9,277 nucleotides of DNA from Flavobacteriaceae bacterium (GTDB taxonomy: Bacteria; Bacteroidota; Bacteroidia; Flavobacteriales; Flavobacteriaceae): assembly GCA_015489265.1 (NCBI GenBank), contig WFZY01000362.1, positions 1 to 9,277 of the forward strand. The letters are read 5' to 3'. This document shows, piece after piece, positions 7,457 to 9,277 of the stretch. Each line of letters starts with the position of its first letter. Position 1 is the stretch's first letter. The notes beneath the pieces were generated by a model. That model was not told where the DNA came from. It saw nothing but the letters and a program-made list of their open reading frames with translations, and searched no databases. Both the position numbers and the translations under genes were made by a program.

Positions 7457-7487
7457 AAAAATCCCGATATTTTTCGGGATTTTTTTT
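7457..7487 (+). terminator. Intrinsic terminator of the porG-ompH cluster
   Basis: A perfect 11-bp inverted repeat (AAAAATCCCGA / TCGGGATTTTT) with a 6-nt loop, running into eight consecutive T. The A-run in the left arm could also make it work on the opposite strand. It closes the five-gene unit and separates it from citrate synthase. Confidence 0.92.
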
Positions 7488-7589
7488 GATCCATTTCATA
7501 ATGTAACATTTGTATCAAATTATTTATAATAGAAAATGATTTTTGTTATATTATTGAAAATTTATTAATAAATCCCCTCTTATTATTTG

Positions 7590-7597
7590 TAACTTTG
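7590..7597 (+). promoter_or_regulatory. Putative -7 promoter element of citrate synthase
   Basis: TAACTTTG matches TAnnTTTG and lies 24 bp before the ATG at 7622, the same distance as at the porG-like gene. It follows a strong terminator, so the downstream gene needs its own promoter. No clear -33 TTTG is seen. An AT-only palindrome occupies 7560-7573, about where the -33 region would be. Confidence 0.55.
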
Positions 7598-7621
7598 AGA
7601 ATAATTTAAAAACTTACGTAT

Positions 7622-8935
7622 ATGAAGTGCTTAAAAGAAAAACTGTATAAAAAAATTGAAGAACATCGTCCGAGAACCAAAAGATTGGCTAAAGAATATG
7701 GCGATGTCGTAGTAGATCATGTCAAAGCCGGTCAAATTATCGGTGGCATGCGTGGAATTAAAAGTTTAATTTCCGATATTTCATATTTAGACCCTTATGA
7801 AGGTATTCGGTATAGAGGCTATACGCTTCCCGAAGTATTTGAAAAATTACCCAAACCCAAAGGAGCAGAAATGCCTTATGTTGAGGGGTTATATTATTTA
7901 TTGTTAACCGGTGATATTCCTAACCAAGAGCAAGTTGAAGCTTTGATTATGGATATGAATAACCGCCGTATCATTCCAAAATATGTCTGGGATGTAATCG
8001 ATTCTTTCCCCAGTGAAAGTCACCCGATGGCAATTATGTCTGCAGCAGTTATGAGTTTGGAACGCGAGTCCCTATTTAATGTCAAATACCGTCAAGGTAT
8101 CAGTAAAATGGATTATTGGGACCCGACATATGAAGATGCAACCAATTTGTTGGCAAAAATTCCTTTAATCGGAGCTTATATTTACAACAAACTTTACAAT
8201 CCTGAAGGTGGACACCGTTATCCTGATCCGACATTGGATTTAGGTGCTAATTTTGCCTATATGATGGGTAAAGATGCGCCTTATGACGATGTGTCAAGAA
8301 TGTATTTTATCATCCATGCCGATCACGAAGCCGGTAATGTGAGTGCTCATACCGGACACTTAATTGCCAGTTCTTTATCTGATGTTTATTATGCTGTTTC
8401 AGGTATGATTAATGGTTTAGCCGGACCTCTGCACGGTTTGGCAAACCAAGAAGTTTTACGTTGGTTGCAAAAACTATATGATAAGTTTGGCGATCAAGTG
8501 CCGGATAAAGAAGAATTACAAAAATATGTTTGGGATACCTTAAACAGTGGACAAGTGATTCCCGGATATGGACATGCGGTTTTACGTAAAACCGATCCCA
8601 GATATACGGTTCAAAGAGAATTTTGTTTGACACATATGCCGGATGATCCATTGTTTAAATATGTTTCTGCTTTGTATGATGTCGTTCCTGATATTTTGCA
8701 AGAGCATGGTAAAGCCAAAAACCCTTGGCCCAATGTTGATGCACAATCCGGTGTCGTTCAATGGCATTACGGTGTCAAAGAATACGATTTCTATACCGTA
8801 TTGTTTTCTATAGGCCGTTCTATCGGTGTGTTGTCTAATATTATTTGGGATAGAGCTTTGGGATATCCTATTGAAAGACCTAAATCCATCACGACTGATA
8901 TGTTGGAAGAAATGGTTGGAATTAATAATAAATAA
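7622..8935 (+). CDS. gltA: Citrate synthase, eukaryote/mitochondrial-like type
   Basis: Condenses acetyl-CoA with oxaloacetate to citrate at the entry of the TCA cycle. The 437-residue protein follows mitochondrial citrate synthase along its whole length. Examples are GGMRGIKSLI (41-50), LDPYEGIRYRGYTLPE (56-71), NVSAHTGHL (239-247), NGLAGPLHGLANQEVLRWL (264-282), GYGHAVLRKTDPRYTVQREF (315-334), AKNPWPNVDAQSG (365-377) and IERPKSITTD (417-426). From my memory of the pig enzyme (H274, H320, D375) the catalytic triad maps to H271, H318 and D373. Arginines R327, R399 and R419 fit the substrate-binding set. The sequence lacks the look of the NADH-regulated hexameric enzymes of Gram-negative bacteria, so a type I dimer is expected. 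It has its own promoter and terminator and is not linked to other TCA genes here. Confidence 0.96.
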   Translation: MKCLKEKLYKKIEEHRPRTKRLAKEYGDVVVDHVKAGQIIGGMRGIKSLISDISYLDPYEGIRYRGYTLPEVFEKLPKPKGAEMPYVEGLYYLLLTGDIPNQEQVEALIMDMNNRRIIPKYVWDVIDSFPSESHPMAIMSAAVMSLERESLFNVKYRQGISKMDYWDPTYEDATNLLAKIPLIGAYIYNKLYNPEGGHRYPDPTLDLGANFAYMMGKDAPYDDVSRMYFIIHADHEAGNVSAHTGHLIASSLSDVYYAVSGMINGLAGPLHGLANQEVLRWLQKLYDKFGDQVPDKEELQKYVWDTLNSGQVIPGYGHAVLRKTDPRYTVQREFCLTHMPDDPLFKYVSALYDVVPDILQEHGKAKNPWPNVDAQSGVVQWHYGVKEYDFYTVLFSIGRSIGVLSNIIWDRALGYPIERPKSITTDMLEEMVGINNK

Positions 8936-8949
8936 TAATTCTTTTCTCA

Positions 8950-8992
8950 TAATCAAAAATAGGGCAGCTTTTGGCTGCCCTATTTTTGATTA
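8950..8992. terminator. Bidirectional terminator shared by gltA and the convergent gene
   Basis: A perfect inverted repeat of 19 bp (8950-8968 with 8974-8992) and a 5-nt loop. The stem has a GC-rich tip (AGGGCAGC) and an A-run on the left matched by a T-run on the right, so either strand reads stem then U-rich stretch. It starts 14 bp after the gltA stop, and its right foot contains the stop codon of the minus-strand gene. Confidence 0.9.
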
Positions 8993-9277
8993 ATCAGCGA
9001 TTGTTAATTTAAAAAACTTGATATATAAATGATCCTTGGCAGGAATGATAGCAGATTTTGAACTGACCATCGTGCCTTCAATAGGCATAAACCTGAATTT
9101 GCTACGTTTAGGTTGGTACAAAACCGATTTTTGTAAATCCCCGTTGTTGGATATTTTGACCAAATTTAAATTTTTGCGTTCACTACCTTTTAAATAAAAC
9201 GGCTCACCTTCAGCAGGTTTTTCAAGTGGTGAATCCGTAAAAAATATATACTCTTTGCCATTGAGATAGGTGCCAAA
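8990..9277 (-). CDS. C-terminal 95 codons of an unidentified protein (cut by right edge)
   Basis: The minus strand is open from the window edge to a TAA at 8992-8990 with no internal stop. Its codon use is like its neighbours and it lies convergent to gltA, so it is very probably real. I do not recognise the family. The visible part has alternating hydrophobic/polar strands and turns, such as GTYLNGKEYIFFTDSP (2-17), LNLVKISNNGDLQKSVLYQP (37-56) and KDHLYIKFFKLTIAD (81-95). That pattern resembles the last blades of a beta-propeller, where Bacteroidota proteins often read 'value, unit, next strand'. This is a structural impression only. The start, any signal peptide and the full length lie outside the window. 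Its stop codon sits inside the shared terminator stem. Confidence 0.75.
   Translation of the reverse strand, partial: FGTYLNGKEYIFFTDSPLEKPAEGEPFYLKGSERKNLNLVKISNNGDLQKSVLYQPKRSKFRFMPIEGTMVSSKSAIIPAKDHLYIKFFKLTIAD

Noticed and set aside
8409..8956. Minus-strand open frames of 80 and 124 codons opposite the end of gltA
   Set aside because: They are antisense to the conserved catalytic region of citrate synthase, have no recognisable domain, and one runs into the terminator hairpin.

Overview
The window is a conserved housekeeping stretch from an AT-rich member of the Bacteroidota. Three things point there. The gene order porG-like, uppS, bamA, ompH, ompH matches Bacteroidota such as Porphyromonas gingivalis. 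None of the starts has a Shine-Dalgarno sequence. All four transcription units whose upstream region is visible carry a TAnnTTTG element, the Bacteroidota -7 box. The genus cannot be told from this sequence alone.

Layout. Positions 1-697 (minus) hold the first 232 codons of GDP-mannose 4,6-dehydratase (gmd), running off the left edge. A 179-bp divergent promoter region separates it from a soluble family 2 glycosyltransferase of the polyprenyl-phosphate-mannose/glucose synthase type (877-1599). A 179-bp spacer follows, with short direct repeats and a promoter. Then comes a compact plus-strand cluster: a PorG/DUF6089-like outer-membrane protein (1779-2513), undecaprenyl diphosphate synthase (2526-3278), BamA (3268-5820, overlapping uppS by 11 bp), a long OmpH/Skp-type chaperone with a very basic tail (5866-6912) and a short OmpH/Skp-type chaperone (6937-7440). 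The cluster ends at a clear intrinsic terminator (7457-7487). A separately transcribed eukaryote-like citrate synthase (7622-8935) follows. It ends at a long perfect hairpin shared with a convergent, unidentified gene whose last 95 codons enter from the right edge (8990-9277, minus). No gene-free stretch exceeds about 180 bp, and I saw no tRNA, rRNA, CRISPR array, insertion sequence or attachment site.

How the genes fit together. The central cluster is an envelope-assembly operon. UppS makes the C55 lipid carrier for peptidoglycan and surface glycans. The two OmpH/Skp proteins escort unfolded outer-membrane proteins across the periplasm, and BamA inserts them. The PorG-like barrel is a likely client of that route and links the cluster to the type IX secretion system. 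The gmd/glycosyltransferase pair at the left probably serves glycan synthesis, since both plausibly draw on GDP-mannose. Citrate synthase is an independent central-metabolism gene.

I did not find a new biological system. The points most worth a second look are the 178-residue basic tail of the first OmpH, the mitochondrial-like citrate synthase, the PorG link to type IX secretion, and the convergent gene whose stop codon lies inside a bidirectional terminator.
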